Positions 1 through 8,343 of a stretch of 13,871 bases of DNA are shown in pieces. The stretch is from Gemmatimonadota bacterium (GTDB taxonomy: Bacteria; Gemmatimonadota; Gemmatimonadetes; Longimicrobiales; Gaopeijiaceae). The position numbers were made by a program, and so were the translations under genes. The stretch is taken from NCBI GenBank assembly GCA_030550695.1, contig JAUQOX010000051.1, positions 1-13,871 of the forward strand. The letters are read 5' to 3'. Within the stretch, counting starts at the first letter, position 1. Each line of letters starts with the position of its first letter. Under the pieces are notes generated by a model. The model saw only the letters and a list, made by a program, of their open reading frames with translations. It made no database searches and had not been told where the DNA came from.

Positions 1-1353
1 CTCTGGGTGTGGGCCGGGTCCTTACTGGCCTTCGGGCTTCCAGGGCCCGGCCTGCGGTCGCAGCCTTTTCAGCCCCACCGGGATGGCAAGGGCGAACTGA
101 CCCTGGTGGTGGCCGGCGATGCCATCATCAATCGGAAGCTGCGGGTCTACGACGAGCCGGAGTTCTTGTCGCTGCGGGACCTCATCCGAGAGGCCACCGC
201 AGCCTTCGTAAACCTGGAGACGCTCTTTCATCGCTACGAGCCCGACCTCATCCCCGCTCACGAGAGCGGCGGGACCTACATGCAGTCGGACCCCTCCATC
301 GTGGAAGAGCTTCTGTGGATGGGATTCGACATGGTAAGCCTGGCCAACAACCACACCGGTGATTTCGGGGTAGGGGGCATGCGCTCGACCTTGCGGGTGG
401 TGAAAGAGGCAGGACTCACCTTTGCGGGAGTCGGGGAGAACCTGGCCGAGGCCCGAGCTCCTGGCTACCTGGACACGGCCAGGGGGCGGGTGGCCCTCAT
501 TGCGGCGGCCTCCACCTTTCCGGACCACTCCCGTGCCAGCGCTCAGCGAAAGGATATCCGCGGTCGGCCAGGATTGAACCCGCTCCGCTTCGAGACGGTC
601 TACCAGATCACGCCGGCACAGAGGGATGCCCTGCAGGCTTACCGGCAAGGGATGGGAGCCGAGGCCAGCCTGGGGGAACGCTTCCGCCTGTTCAACCAGA
701 CCTTTCAAGTGGGGGATGCCTATCGGGTCCTCACTGCTCCTCATCCCCAGGATCTGGAGGGCCTTTTGAGTTCCGTGCGGGAGGCGGCCCGGCAGGCGGA
801 CCTTGTGGTGGTCTCCATCCACTCCCACGAGAACGGAGGAGCCAGTACCGTCCCGGCCGAATTCTTCAAGACGGCGGCCCGGGCCGCCGTGGATGCCGGT
901 GCCCATGTGGTGGTGGGCCACGGACCCCATGTGCTGCGGGGAATCGAGGTCTATGGCAAGGGAATGATCTTCTATTCGGTGGGAGACTTCATTTTCCAGA
1001 ACGAAACGGTGCCCCGCCAGCCCACGGAGAATTACGAACCTTATGGGCTGGGCCCGGAAGCGGTGGCGGTGGATTTCTACGACGCCCGGACCGGTTTCGT
1101 GAGGAATCCCCTGGTTTGGGAGAGTGTGGTGGCCCGAATCCGTTTTGTGGATGGGGAACTCCAGGGGGCGGAGCTGTTTCCGATCACCCTCGGCTATGGC
1201 CTTCCCAGATCCCAGCGAGGACGTCCCCTTCTGGCTTCGGGAGAACTCGCCGCCAAGATCCTCGAAGACCTGCGCAGGCTGTCGGCACCTTTCGGGACCG
1301 CGATACGGGTGGAGAAGGGAAAGGGAGTGGTGGAGGTGACGCCTCGCCGATGA
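1..1353 (+). CDS. CapA-family secreted metallophosphatase-like protein (5' end possibly cut)
   Basis: The protein has the CapA/PgsA fold related to calcineurin-like metallophosphatases. Members are annotated as poly-gamma-glutamate or capsule biosynthesis proteins, but biochemical roles outside Bacillus are mostly unproven. Numbering from the GTG at 7 (448 aa), I see AGD at 36-38, NLE at 69-71, NNHTGDFG at 114-121, IHSHENG at 271-277 and GHGPH at 304-308, then YSVGDFIFQ at 323-331. These are the conserved metal-site-type motifs of the family in the right order. The first 20 residues are hydrophobic and look like the end of a signal peptide, implying export. The frame stays open to base 1, so the true start may lie upstream of the window; the GTG at 7 is only the first possible start visible. 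The stop TGA is at 1351-1353, and the gene faces the S9 peptidase gene across a strong hairpin. Family assignment is confident; substrate is unknown. Confidence 0.88.
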   Translation, partial: LWVWAGSLLAFGLPGPGLRSQPFQPHRDGKGELTLVVAGDAIINRKLRVYDEPEFLSLRDLIREATAAFVNLETLFHRYEPDLIPAHESGGTYMQSDPSIVEELLWMGFDMVSLANNHTGDFGVGGMRSTLRVVKEAGLTFAGVGENLAEARAPGYLDTARGRVALIAAASTFPDHSRASAQRKDIRGRPGLNPLRFETVYQITPAQRDALQAYRQGMGAEASLGERFRLFNQTFQVGDAYRVLTAPHPQDLEGLLSSVREAARQADLVVVSIHSHENGGASTVPAEFFKTAARAAVDAGAHVVVGHGPHVLRGIEVYGKGMIFYSVGDFIFQNETVPRQPTENYEPYGLGPEAVAVDFYDARTGFVRNPLVWESVVARIRFVDGELQGAELFPITLGYGLPRSQRGRPLLASGELAAKILEDLRRLSAPFGTAIRVEKGKGVVEVTPRR

Positions 1354-1478
1354 GACCTTCTTTGCCTCTTCTGGTCTCCCGGCCTTCGGTGAGACGACGG
1401 ATAGGGGATCCGGGCGGCATCAAGCGTTGCGGTTGGCCCCGGCCTTTCAGCTTGTCCTGGTTCTCGATATAAACTACC

Positions 1479-1505
1479 GGAGGCCCCCCTTCGCGGGGGG
1501 CCTCC
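1479..1505. terminator. Bidirectional hairpin terminator between convergent genes
   Basis: A perfect 11-bp inverted repeat (1479-1489 pairs with 1495-1505) encloses a 5-base loop, TTCGC. It lies between the ends of the CapA-like gene (1353) and the S9 peptidase gene (1544), which converge. Neither side has a long U-tract: the plus strand continues TTCCCTCTCC, and the minus strand has only a short T-rich stretch (GGTAGTTTATATC). The very stable GC stem and its position make a shared terminator the best reading, possibly helped by Rho. Confidence 0.7.
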
Positions 1506-1543
1506 TTCCCTCTCCTCATCCGTACCGTCGACAGGTCCTCGTC

Positions 1544-4231
1544 CTAGCGACTCTGCCCCTCCGGCTTCTTGGGCGGCTGAGGGTTCATGACCCACTTGTC
1601 CAGCCAGGCGGTCCAGCGGGCCCACAGATCCAGGATCGTCTCCTCGGCGACAGGCCCATGATCTTCCCAGGGATACATGTAGAGTGCGGCATCCTTCCCT
1701 AAGCTGTTCAAGGCCTCGAACATCCTCACGGAGTTGATGGGGGCGGTGCCCACGTTCTGATCGAAAAGCCCGTGGTAGAGAAGGAGGGCGCCGGTAAGGT
1801 TGTGGGCGTTCAGAAGGGGCGACATGTCCAGATAGGTTTTCTGGGCAGTCCAGAGATCCCGTCGCTCGTTCTGGAAGGAGTGCGGCGTCAAGGTCCGGTT
1901 GAAGTTCCCGTCACCGGCGATGCCGGCTTTGAAGAAGGGGGTATGAACCATGGCGTTGGCTGTGGAGAAGGCTCCGTAGCTGTGCCCGCCGATCGCCAGT
2001 CGTCCCCGATCGATCCAGCCCCGGGCGTCCAGAGTGTCGATGACAATGCTCAAGTTGGTCCGAAGGTCGTGTACGTAATTGTCGTTCATTCGCCCTTCCG
2101 GCCCGACGATGGGCGATTCCGGCTCCACTACCGCGTAACCTAGACGCACCAGGAATTGCATGGAGCGGGTGCCGAAGTTCCGAAACGCATTCTTGTTGTA
2201 GGTGCGAAGACGCTGATCGAAGGTTTCCTGGTTGGTGTATTCCCGCGGATAGAACCAGAACATCGCCGGCAGACGCGTGCCCGGCCGATAATTTTCCGGG
2301 AGGGTAACCTCCACCAGGAAGCGAAATCCGTCGGGCCGAGTGACGAAGATCCGGTGTTTCTGGGCCCGAGTCAGGTCCGGCGTGTAATCCACATTATTGG
2401 TAAGACGCGTCAGGCGGTCGCCCTCGCGCAGGTAGTCCTGGCGGATCTCCGTGGGGCTCTCCCGCGATACGATGAATCGTCCGCCCTCCAGGTCCAAGGC
2501 CACGATGGGCGTTTCATAGACCCCATCGTTGTCGCTGGCGTAGATCCGGATCTTCTCCCCCGTGCGGATGTTCAGCTTGTCAATGAAGGTTACCGGACCC
2601 ACCTCTTCGGGATTCCGGTGGTATTGCGTACCCCGGAGAAAGACATGCTCGCGGTCGGCCGAAAGCCGGATCGTTCCGGGCGTCGCCGTTGCAGCCCCCC
2701 CGGGGCCTCCGCCGGGCGTATCGGCCGTGCCTCCCAAAGCCCCGGTGGTGAGCAAGGTCCCTGGGTTCTCGTAGAATTCGTTGGTGTTCCAGCGGAACAG
2801 GGTGTGTCTCTCCTGGGGTTGGTCGAGATAGACCGCGTACCAATGGGTCGTCTGTCCCTGCCGTTCGTTGACGAAAAGAATCTTCATGTCCTCCGAGAAG
2901 GCCACGGAGTTCATGCGGGTGGGGGTTTCATACAGGACCTGAATGCTGGTGCTGTCAAAGGGGGGCAGCCACCGGATGACCCGATCCATACGCCGGTTGC
3001 GGCCGCTTTCCTGAGGTCCTTGCTGACCCTGGGCTCCGCCGCTGGCCCCTCCCCTTGTTCCTGCCCTCGCCGTATCGGCAGCGGCAGAATCAGGGGCGGG
3101 CTCCTGCTCCAGGTAGATCAGCCCCTTCCCGTCGGGGGCCCACATGATCCCCCGCCGAGCCTGGGCAGGTTCCGAAGGCTCGGTGCCCCCCACGCCGGGG
3201 GCTTGGGGGGTGCCCCGCAAACCGGTGTTCAACTCCACCGAGCTCAGGGTATCCAAGACCCTGCCTGTCCGATCCCAGAGCTCTTCCACCCGCCCGGCGT
3301 TGCCGGCGGGGACGATGTAACTGAAAGGAGGCACGGTGCGGGTCACGCGGAAGTATTCCCCGTCGTGCGAAGGGCTTACCGACCGGATCATCGCCGGCTT
3401 CCCCACCGGGATTACGCGCCGGCCGTCGACCTGCAACAGGGCCAGCTGCCCGGTCAGATGCCACTGAAGGAGATCCACTTCCCAAGGAGTGCTGAGAAGG
3501 CTGGGATACGTCCGAATCGAGTTCCTCCCCGGTTCGGTGATTTTGACCTGCGGGCCCTTGGGGGCCTGGGGTATCGGCGGCATGGGGGGGCGGTTTTCCG
3601 GGATCAGAACTGCCACGATATAACGTCCGTCCCGGGTCCATTCGAAGCGGGTCATATGGGTTGCCAAGACGGGCGTCCGGGTAAGCTGCCGTGAGCGGCC
3701 CGTAGCCACGTCTGCAAGCCAGATGTGGGTGGCAGTCGGGGTATGTGCAAAAAACGCCACACTCTTGCCGTCGGGGGACCAGGTGGCATTTGAAATCCGG
3801 GCGCCTTGAGGCACCTGGAGTGTCCGGACGGTCCCGTCCAGAGCCCGCACCTGGAGTCCACTGGCGCCGCGGATGGTCAGGGAACGGTCCCGGTTGGCGG
3901 CAAAGTCGATGAAGACCCCGCCCAGCTCATGGAAAGGCTTGGCCAGGAGCTCGATGGAAGGCATCCCCTCGCCCACGGTTTCCAGGTACCAGGTCTGGTC
4001 CGCATTGGGGTTATTGAAGGAGAAGTTGCGGAACCTCGGCGCCAGCACGGCGTCCACGATGGCCTGCGGGGGGCGCACGTAGGTTTCCGCCTTCAGAATA
4101 GAATCCGGATCCCAACTCTGCCCCTTTGCTTGGGCCTGGGGAAGCCCCAAAAGAAGCAGGGCCGCCAGGAAGAAGCTTCGGTGAAGGAGTCGGCGCCGTG
4201 CCGACGGGGAACTGGGGGTCTGGTGGAGCAT
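1544..4231 (-). CDS. Secreted S9D-type (glutamyl endopeptidase-like) serine peptidase
   Basis: An 895-aa prolyl-oligopeptidase-family serine peptidase: an N-terminal beta-propeller of about 50-625 that gates access, then an alpha/beta-hydrolase domain. The nucleophile is Ser751 in GGHSYGAF, the acid Asp824 in HGLFDQNVG, and the base His858 in PWEDHGP. The motif NRTLTPHSFQNE and the overall C-terminal domain resemble plant chloroplast glutamyl endopeptidase (MEROPS S9D), which cleaves after Glu, rather than dipeptidyl peptidase IV. The N-terminus has ARRR, a hydrophobic core and AQA at 33-35, so it is a signal-peptide protein. I chose the ATG at 4231 because it has GGGAGG six bases or so upstream and starts the signal peptide; the frame stays open upstream to a TTG at 4342 without coding-like sequence. 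Two low-complexity Gly/Ala/Pro/Gln insertions (about residues 375-414 and 492-514) probably form surface loops. It probably degrades peptides outside the cytoplasm. Confidence 0.92.
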   Translation of the reverse strand: MLHQTPSSPSARRRLLHRSFFLAALLLLGLPQAQAKGQSWDPDSILKAETYVRPPQAIVDAVLAPRFRNFSFNNPNADQTWYLETVGEGMPSIELLAKPFHELGGVFIDFAANRDRSLTIRGASGLQVRALDGTVRTLQVPQGARISNATWSPDGKSVAFFAHTPTATHIWLADVATGRSRQLTRTPVLATHMTRFEWTRDGRYIVAVLIPENRPPMPPIPQAPKGPQVKITEPGRNSIRTYPSLLSTPWEVDLLQWHLTGQLALLQVDGRRVIPVGKPAMIRSVSPSHDGEYFRVTRTVPPFSYIVPAGNAGRVEELWDRTGRVLDTLSSVELNTGLRGTPQAPGVGGTEPSEPAQARRGIMWAPDGKGLIYLEQEPAPDSAAADTARAGTRGGASGGAQGQQGPQESGRNRRMDRVIRWLPPFDSTSIQVLYETPTRMNSVAFSEDMKILFVNERQGQTTHWYAVYLDQPQERHTLFRWNTNEFYENPGTLLTTGALGGTADTPGGGPGGAATATPGTIRLSADREHVFLRGTQYHRNPEEVGPVTFIDKLNIRTGEKIRIYASDNDGVYETPIVALDLEGGRFIVSRESPTEIRQDYLREGDRLTRLTNNVDYTPDLTRAQKHRIFVTRPDGFRFLVEVTLPENYRPGTRLPAMFWFYPREYTNQETFDQRLRTYNKNAFRNFGTRSMQFLVRLGYAVVEPESPIVGPEGRMNDNYVHDLRTNLSIVIDTLDARGWIDRGRLAIGGHSYGAFSTANAMVHTPFFKAGIAGDGNFNRTLTPHSFQNERRDLWTAQKTYLDMSPLLNAHNLTGALLLYHGLFDQNVGTAPINSVRMFEALNSLGKDAALYMYPWEDHGPVAEETILDLWARWTAWLDKWVMNPQPPKKPEGQSR

Positions 4232-4313
4232 GAAACCCTCCCGGGAGAAGGTCTGGGATGAAGACGGGGACAAGAACCGTGGCCGGTTGCAATGGCGCCC
4301 GAAGGTTCGCTGA

Positions 4314-4342
4314 ACGATATCCGCCCTCTGCGTCGGGGGCAA
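4314..4342 (-). promoter_or_regulatory. Candidate sigma-70-like promoter for the S9 peptidase gene
   Basis: On the minus strand, TTGCCC (4342-4337) and TATCGT (4319-4314) are separated by exactly 17 bases. Each matches the -35 and -10 consensus at four of six positions. The element lies about 85 bp upstream of the chosen ATG, in a gap of 208 bp between this gene and the membrane protein gene. In GC-rich DNA such matches arise by chance, so this is only a candidate. Confidence 0.25.
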
Positions 4343-4439
4343 AGGGGGAAACGGGCCGGGTCCTACCTAGGGACACCCGAGGGCTCGGGAGAGTTGACGG
4401 CCTTCGAGCCGCCAGAGAGGGAATAAATTCAGGTTGGTC

Positions 4440-4823
4440 CTATGCGAAGAGGGAACTCCGGATCATGAGGATTCCTGCGGCCACCAGGGCCAGGGCAAGG
4501 CCAGCCCCCCACACGTGGGTCTCGTAACGGCGCTCCTCCCGGGGGCGTCGGCGGTTGGCGGAGTAGGTCAGTTGAGCCACGGCCGCCGCGGCCATGGTGA
4601 GCACCATGTGCAGCCCTAAGGGCCCACTGAAGAACCGATAGGTGAAGACGAGGAGAAAACCGGACAGGACCTCCAGGAACAACACGACGGCGAAGGCGCT
4701 GGCCAGATCCCACATCCGCTTCCGGTAGGGGCGACGGCCCAGCCAGCCCCACAGGGCATAGGCAAGGGTTGCCAGTCCCACCACGAAGACGGCATACCGG
4801 AGCCAAGAATGAAACGTATACAT
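4440..4823 (-). CDS. Small four-helix integral membrane protein, function unknown
   Basis: A 127-aa protein that is almost entirely membrane: predicted helices at about 9-28, 38-62, 70-88 and 104-124, with the basic loops RRPYRKR (30-36) and RRRPREERR (91-99) between helices. I chose the ATG at 4823 because AGAGG sits upstream and everything further upstream reads as proline/glycine-rich non-coding sequence. The pattern HSWLRY at the N-terminus plus His72 at the start of the third helix resembles small four-helix proteins that are sometimes annotated as cytochrome b-like in Bacteroidota. Two membrane histidines could bind heme, but this is inference and no experiment on this protein is known to me. 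It starts 68 bp after the exonuclease gene on the same strand, so the two may be co-transcribed. It could equally be an uncharacterised DUF family member. Confidence 0.75.
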   Translation of the reverse strand: MYTFHSWLRYAVFVVGLATLAYALWGWLGRRPYRKRMWDLASAFAVVLFLEVLSGFLLVFTYRFFSGPLGLHMVLTMAAAAVAQLTYSANRRRPREERRYETHVWGAGLALALVAAGILMIRSSLFA

Positions 4824-4891
4824 GAGCTCTTTCCTCTGCGGGGAAGTCGGGAAGTGCCCGGTTCGGCCTGCGCCAGGTGGGAGAAGGGGTC

Positions 4892-5701
4892 CTACACCGC
4901 AGGCGGCGCCGGGGGGCTGGGGGACCGCCGACCCGGGTGGCCCAAAGCGTCCTGCACCACCCGAAGCACCTCCTCTTCCATCTCTTCGGTTCCCAACATC
5001 CAACGGAGATAATCCGGTTCCTCGGAAGCCACCTGGCTGAGGGGCCGCCCCCGGTGCTTTCCTCGCCGGAACACCAGCTCCTCCCCCTCCCTCCGGAACC
5101 ACCGCTCCAGCTGGGTCTGGAAGGGGCTCACCTCATCGCAGTAGGCGTGAAGCCCGTCCAAATCTCGAGGGAGGTGGGGGTAACGCTGCAATTGGGCCGC
5201 CAGAACCGCGGCGGTGGTCCGGATGTCCCCCAGGGCCGAATGGGCCTCTTTGTGCTCCCGTCCCAAATAGAAGCGTGCGGCCGCGGACAGATCCCTGGGT
5301 TCCTCCCTGTGGAAGATCGTCTGTACGTCCACCAGCCTTCGGCCTTCCACGGAGAAGGGGACCCCCGCCCGACGAAATTCCCTCAAGAGGATGGGCAGGT
5401 CGAAACGACGGAGGTTGAAGCCGGCCAGGTCACAGGACTCCAGGAACTCTGCAAGGGCCTTGGCGCGGGCCGCGAAGGGCGGCTCGTGGACCACGTCCTC
5501 GTCGGTGATTCCGTGGATGGCCGTGGCCTCCGGCGGGATGGGGATCCCTGGATGGAACCGACGGACCCGTTCCTCCACGTCCCCGTTGGGCGACACCCGG
5601 ATCACCGCTAGCTCGATGATGCGGTCCTTGGCCGGGTTGAGACCCGTGGTTTCCAGATCGAGGAAGGCGAGTGGGCGGCTGAGCCGGAAGGGGAGTTCCA
5701 T
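4892..5701 (-). CDS. DEDDh 3'-5' exonuclease (DnaQ-like) with ExoX-type C-terminal segment
   Basis: A 269-aa RNase T/DnaQ-superfamily exonuclease that would remove nucleotides from 3' ends of DNA or RNA using two metal ions. The catalytic DEDDh set is visible: Asp15 and Glu17 in FLDLETTGL, Asp101 in GFNLRRFDLPIL, and His154 with Asp159 in AHSALGDIRTT. IHGIT at 62-66 is also typical. The C-terminal part (about 200-240), with FRRGKHRGRPLSQV and YLRWML, matches the small conserved segment found after the nuclease domain in exodeoxyribonuclease X-like proteins. It is therefore probably a stand-alone DNA-processing or repair exonuclease and not the polymerase III epsilon subunit. The ATG at 5701 has no obvious Shine-Dalgarno sequence, so translation may start on a short or leaderless message. 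The last ten residues are proline/serine-rich and probably disordered. Confidence 0.9.
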   Translation of the reverse strand: MELPFRLSRPLAFLDLETTGLNPAKDRIIELAVIRVSPNGDVEERVRRFHPGIPIPPEATAIHGITDEDVVHEPPFAARAKALAEFLESCDLAGFNLRRFDLPILLREFRRAGVPFSVEGRRLVDVQTIFHREEPRDLSAAARFYLGREHKEAHSALGDIRTTAAVLAAQLQRYPHLPRDLDGLHAYCDEVSPFQTQLERWFRREGEELVFRRGKHRGRPLSQVASEEPDYLRWMLGTEEMEEEVLRVVQDALGHPGRRSPSPPAPPAV

Positions 5702-5924
5702 GGGATATGACCATGCGCCCGAAGATGAGGGGGGGGACGGTTGCGAAGAAACCCGCTTCCTGCTAATGGTGCCAGGAGGAGCCCCTGACCGGCATGTGCC
5801 GAGGGAGGGGCGGACGTATCGTCAGAATCCGCTCACCGGAAAAGGTGGCATATCCCCGCGCCTTCCCCAAGGGGGTAGCGGGGTGCAGCCTCCCGAGCGG
5901 GGGGGCTAGGAGGGCGAGGGCGGT
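5702..5924. other. Divergent intergenic region with GC hairpins in the quinone oxidoreductase leader
   Basis: This 223-bp region separates the divergent exonuclease and quinone oxidoreductase genes and must hold both promoters. On the plus strand TTGCGA (5741) and TAATGG (5764) are 17 bp apart, a weak promoter candidate. Closer to the plus-strand gene, CCCCGC (5854-5859) pairs with GCGGGG (5878-5883), and an inner CCCC/GGGG pairing (5865-5868 with 5871-5874) would extend the stem. A smaller CACC/GGTG hairpin precedes it near 5834-5847. I recognise no known riboswitch class here. AGGAGGG at 5908-5914 is the likely ribosome binding site of the following gene. Confidence 0.4.
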
Positions 5925-6917
5925 ATGGAACGGGGCATGTTGGCTGTGGTCCTGGAAGGGTGGGGTGATCCGGAGGTCCTCCAGATTCGCGAGGTCCCCA
6001 GGCCTCGCCCCGGGCCCCATGAGGTCGTGGTCAAGGTCAGGGCTTCGGGGGTGAACCGGGCGGATCTCTTGCAACGGAGGGGGAAGTACCCTGCACCCCC
6101 GGGGGAACCTCAGGACATCCCGGGGTTGGAGTTTTCCGGGACCGTGGAGGAGGTCGGGGAGGAGGTGTCCCTGTGGCGTGTGGGGGACAGGGTGATGGGA
6201 ATCCTGGGGGGAGGGGGCTACGCCCAATACGTAGCGGTCCATGAGCGGGCAGCGATCCGAGTGCCCGCCGGAATCCCCCTGGAGGATGCCGGGGCCATTC
6301 CCGAAGCCTTCCTCACCGCCTACGATGCACTGTTCCGTCAGGCTGCCCTGACGGAGGGGGAGACCGTCCTGATCCATGCTGTGGGAAGTGGGGTGGGAAC
6401 CGCTGCCCTGCAGCTTGCGCAGAACGCGGGCGCCCGCTCCATAGGTACGGCGAGAGCCCCCTGGAAGCTGGATCGTGCCCTGGAACTGGGTTTGGATGTG
6501 GCGGTTGAGGGGGGAGAGGATTGGGTCCAGAGGGTTCTCAACGCTACCGGTGGGGAAGGCGTGGACGTGATCCTGGACCTGGTGGGAGGAGGATATTTGG
6601 CCGGGAACCTGAAGGTGATGGCCACGGGGGCACGTCAGGTGGTGGTGGGAGTGCCTTCCGGTTCCCGGGCGGAGCTGGACCTCCGATGGCTCATGACCAG
6701 ACGGGCACTGATCCGGGGCACCGTTCTGCGGGGGCGGCCTGTGGAAGAGAAGCTGGCCTTGTCACGGGAATTCGAGCATCGGGTGGTTCCCTTGTTAGCG
6801 GCCCGGAAGATCCGGCCGGTGTTGCACACGGCACTGCCCGCCCACCAGGCGGCAGAAGCCCATCGTCTGCTGGAAGACAACCGTACCTTCGGAAAAGTCG
6901 TTCTCCTTTGGGATTGA
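5925..6917 (+). CDS. NAD(P)H:quinone oxidoreductase, PIG3/zeta-crystallin-like (zinc-free MDR)
   Basis: A 330-aa medium-chain dehydrogenase/reductase. The GroES-like N-terminal half contains the signature NRADLLQRRGKYPAPPG (44-60), and PGLEFSGTVEEVG (66-78) follows; this combination is characteristic of the TP53I3/PIG3 quinone oxidoreductase group. The Rossmann half starts at about 145 with HAVGSGVGTAALQLA (151-165), the nucleotide-binding loop. The cysteine ligands of zinc alcohol dehydrogenases are absent, so it should reduce quinones or other activated carbonyl compounds with NADPH in the cytoplasm. The ATG at 5925 follows AGGAGGG by 10 bases. A second ATG at 5937 gives MLAVVLEGWG, which matches where the family normally begins, so the true start could be either. 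The M28 peptidase gene follows after 19 bp, implying one transcript, although the two functions have no evident link. Confidence 0.9.
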   Translation: MERGMLAVVLEGWGDPEVLQIREVPRPRPGPHEVVVKVRASGVNRADLLQRRGKYPAPPGEPQDIPGLEFSGTVEEVGEEVSLWRVGDRVMGILGGGGYAQYVAVHERAAIRVPAGIPLEDAGAIPEAFLTAYDALFRQAALTEGETVLIHAVGSGVGTAALQLAQNAGARSIGTARAPWKLDRALELGLDVAVEGGEDWVQRVLNATGGEGVDVILDLVGGGYLAGNLKVMATGARQVVVGVPSGSRAELDLRWLMTRRALIRGTVLRGRPVEEKLALSREFEHRVVPLLAARKIRPVLHTALPAHQAAEAHRLLEDNRTFGKVVLLWD

Positions 6918-6936
6918 ACGGAAGGGAGGTAGTTCC

Positions 6937-8319
6937 GTGGCCCTTGTTCGGTTTGGCCGGTTCGGGGAATTGGTAAGATCCGCATGGCTGGTGGGCTGCC
7001 TGGTCGGTGGGACTGTCTCTCCGTCGGCGGGTCAGGGGACTGCGGTACCCCAACTGGATACCCGCATCTATGACATCATCACCGCCGTCTCGGCGACCCG
7101 CATCGAGGCCGATGTCAGGAGACTCGTAGCCTTCGGAACCCGGAACACCTTTTCGGACACCTTGTCCGAAACCCGGGGTATCGGGGCGGCCCGAAGATGG
7201 ATCAAAGGGGAGTTCGACAGGATCTCCGTAGCCTGTGGGGGGTGTCTGGAAGTCTTCTATCAGACCATCCTGGTTCCACCGTCCCGCCGTATCCCCACCG
7301 AGACGGCGGTGGTCAACGTGATCGCAATCCAGCGCGGTACCCGCTATCCCAATCGGTATGTCATCATCTCGGGGGATATCGATTCACGGGCATCCGACGC
7401 CTACGACGCAGTGGGCGATGCCCCGGGGGCCAATGACAACGCGACGGGAGTGGCGGCCGCCCTGGAAGCTGCGCGCGTCCTCAGCCGCTATTCCTTTCCT
7501 GTGAGCGTCGTGTACGCCGCCCTCTCGGGGGAGGAGCAGGGGCTGTATGGGGGGAGGAAGATGGCCGAAGTGGCTCGGGCGGAAGGGTGGGAAATCTTGG
7601 CGGTGCTCAACAACGACATGATCGGCAACACCGAAGGGATCACCGGCCTGAAGGACAACGCGACCTTCCGGGTCTTCTCGGAGCCGGTCCCGGCCACCGA
7701 TTCCTTGACCCAGCATCAGGCCCGTCGCACAAGGGGTGGGGAGGTGGACGGGCCTTCCCGTCAACTGGCCCGCTACGTGGCCCGGATCGCCGATCTTTAC
7801 TTCCCCACGCTCCGAGCCCGGATGATCTACCGTCTGGACCGTTTCGGTCGGGGTGGACACCACCGCCCCTTCAATGACCTCGGCTACCCGGCGGTAAGGA
7901 TCATGGAAAGCCAGGAAAATTACCACCGTCAGCACCAGGACGTTCGGGTCGAGGAAGGCGTCCGATACGGCGATCTGGTGGAGTGGGTGGATTTCGACTA
8001 TGCGGCCAAGCTCACTGCTCTGAACGCGGCGGTGTTGGCTTCTCTGGCGTGGGCTCCGCCGCCTCCCACCAACGTCCGCGTCGGCGGGGCCGGGCGTCCC
8101 TCCACGACCCTAACCTGGGAGATGTCCGACGATCCCGATCTGCTGGGTTACAAGGTGTATTGGCGAGACACGACCGCACCCCAGTGGGAGCATTTCCGCT
8201 GGGTGGGCAAGGCAGACCGGTACACCTTGGAGAACGTGATCATCGATGACTTTTTGTTCGGGGTGGCCGCGGTGGGCAGGAGCGGGAACGAAAGCGTCGT
8301 GGTCTTCCCGGGAGGCTGA
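6937..8319 (+). CDS. Secreted M28-family zinc metallopeptidase with C-terminal Fn3-like domain
   Basis: A 460-aa exported aminopeptidase-like protein. The GTG at 6937 follows GGGAGG (6924-6929) by 7 bases. A hydrophobic signal segment spans about 12-31 and probably ends near SPSA. The M28 core has Asp149 in DIDSR, bridging-type Asp167 in PGANDNATG, catalytic/ligand Glu199-Glu200 in SGEEQGLYGG, Asp227 in NNDMIGN, and His333 in YHRQHQDVRVEEGVRYGD. At the place of the usual first ligand His (GHxD) there is Asp147 (SGDIDSR), so the metal site is either modified or this is a subfamily trait. Residues about 375-458 (PPTNVRV, YKVYWRDT, FGVAAVGRSGNES) look like a fibronectin type III-like domain, as in a known M28 subfamily of Bacteroidota and relatives. 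It is likely a periplasmic or extracellular peptidase releasing N-terminal amino acids. CGGC at 100-103 could form a disulfide. Confidence 0.9.
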   Translation: MALVRFGRFGELVRSAWLVGCLVGGTVSPSAGQGTAVPQLDTRIYDIITAVSATRIEADVRRLVAFGTRNTFSDTLSETRGIGAARRWIKGEFDRISVACGGCLEVFYQTILVPPSRRIPTETAVVNVIAIQRGTRYPNRYVIISGDIDSRASDAYDAVGDAPGANDNATGVAAALEAARVLSRYSFPVSVVYAALSGEEQGLYGGRKMAEVARAEGWEILAVLNNDMIGNTEGITGLKDNATFRVFSEPVPATDSLTQHQARRTRGGEVDGPSRQLARYVARIADLYFPTLRARMIYRLDRFGRGGHHRPFNDLGYPAVRIMESQENYHRQHQDVRVEEGVRYGDLVEWVDFDYAAKLTALNAAVLASLAWAPPPPTNVRVGGAGRPSTTLTWEMSDDPDLLGYKVYWRDTTAPQWEHFRWVGKADRYTLENVIIDDFLFGVAAVGRSGNESVVVFPGG

Positions 8320-8343
8320 AGACGCAGCTTGTGGGGCTCCTTG

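Noticed and set aside
2156..3694. A 512-codon open frame on the plus strand opposite the S9 peptidase gene
   Set aside because: It is antisense to a gene with a clear catalytic triad and signal peptide; its translation has no recognisable motif, and long antisense frames are common in GC-rich genes.
4394..4428. TTGACG followed by an AT-rich box on the plus strand
   Set aside because: The spacing to the AT-rich box is about 22 bases, too long for a typical promoter, and no plus-strand gene follows.
5851..5883. GC hairpin upstream of the quinone oxidoreductase gene as a possible riboswitch
   Set aside because: I could not match it to the conserved core of any riboswitch class I know, so it is recorded only as leader structure.
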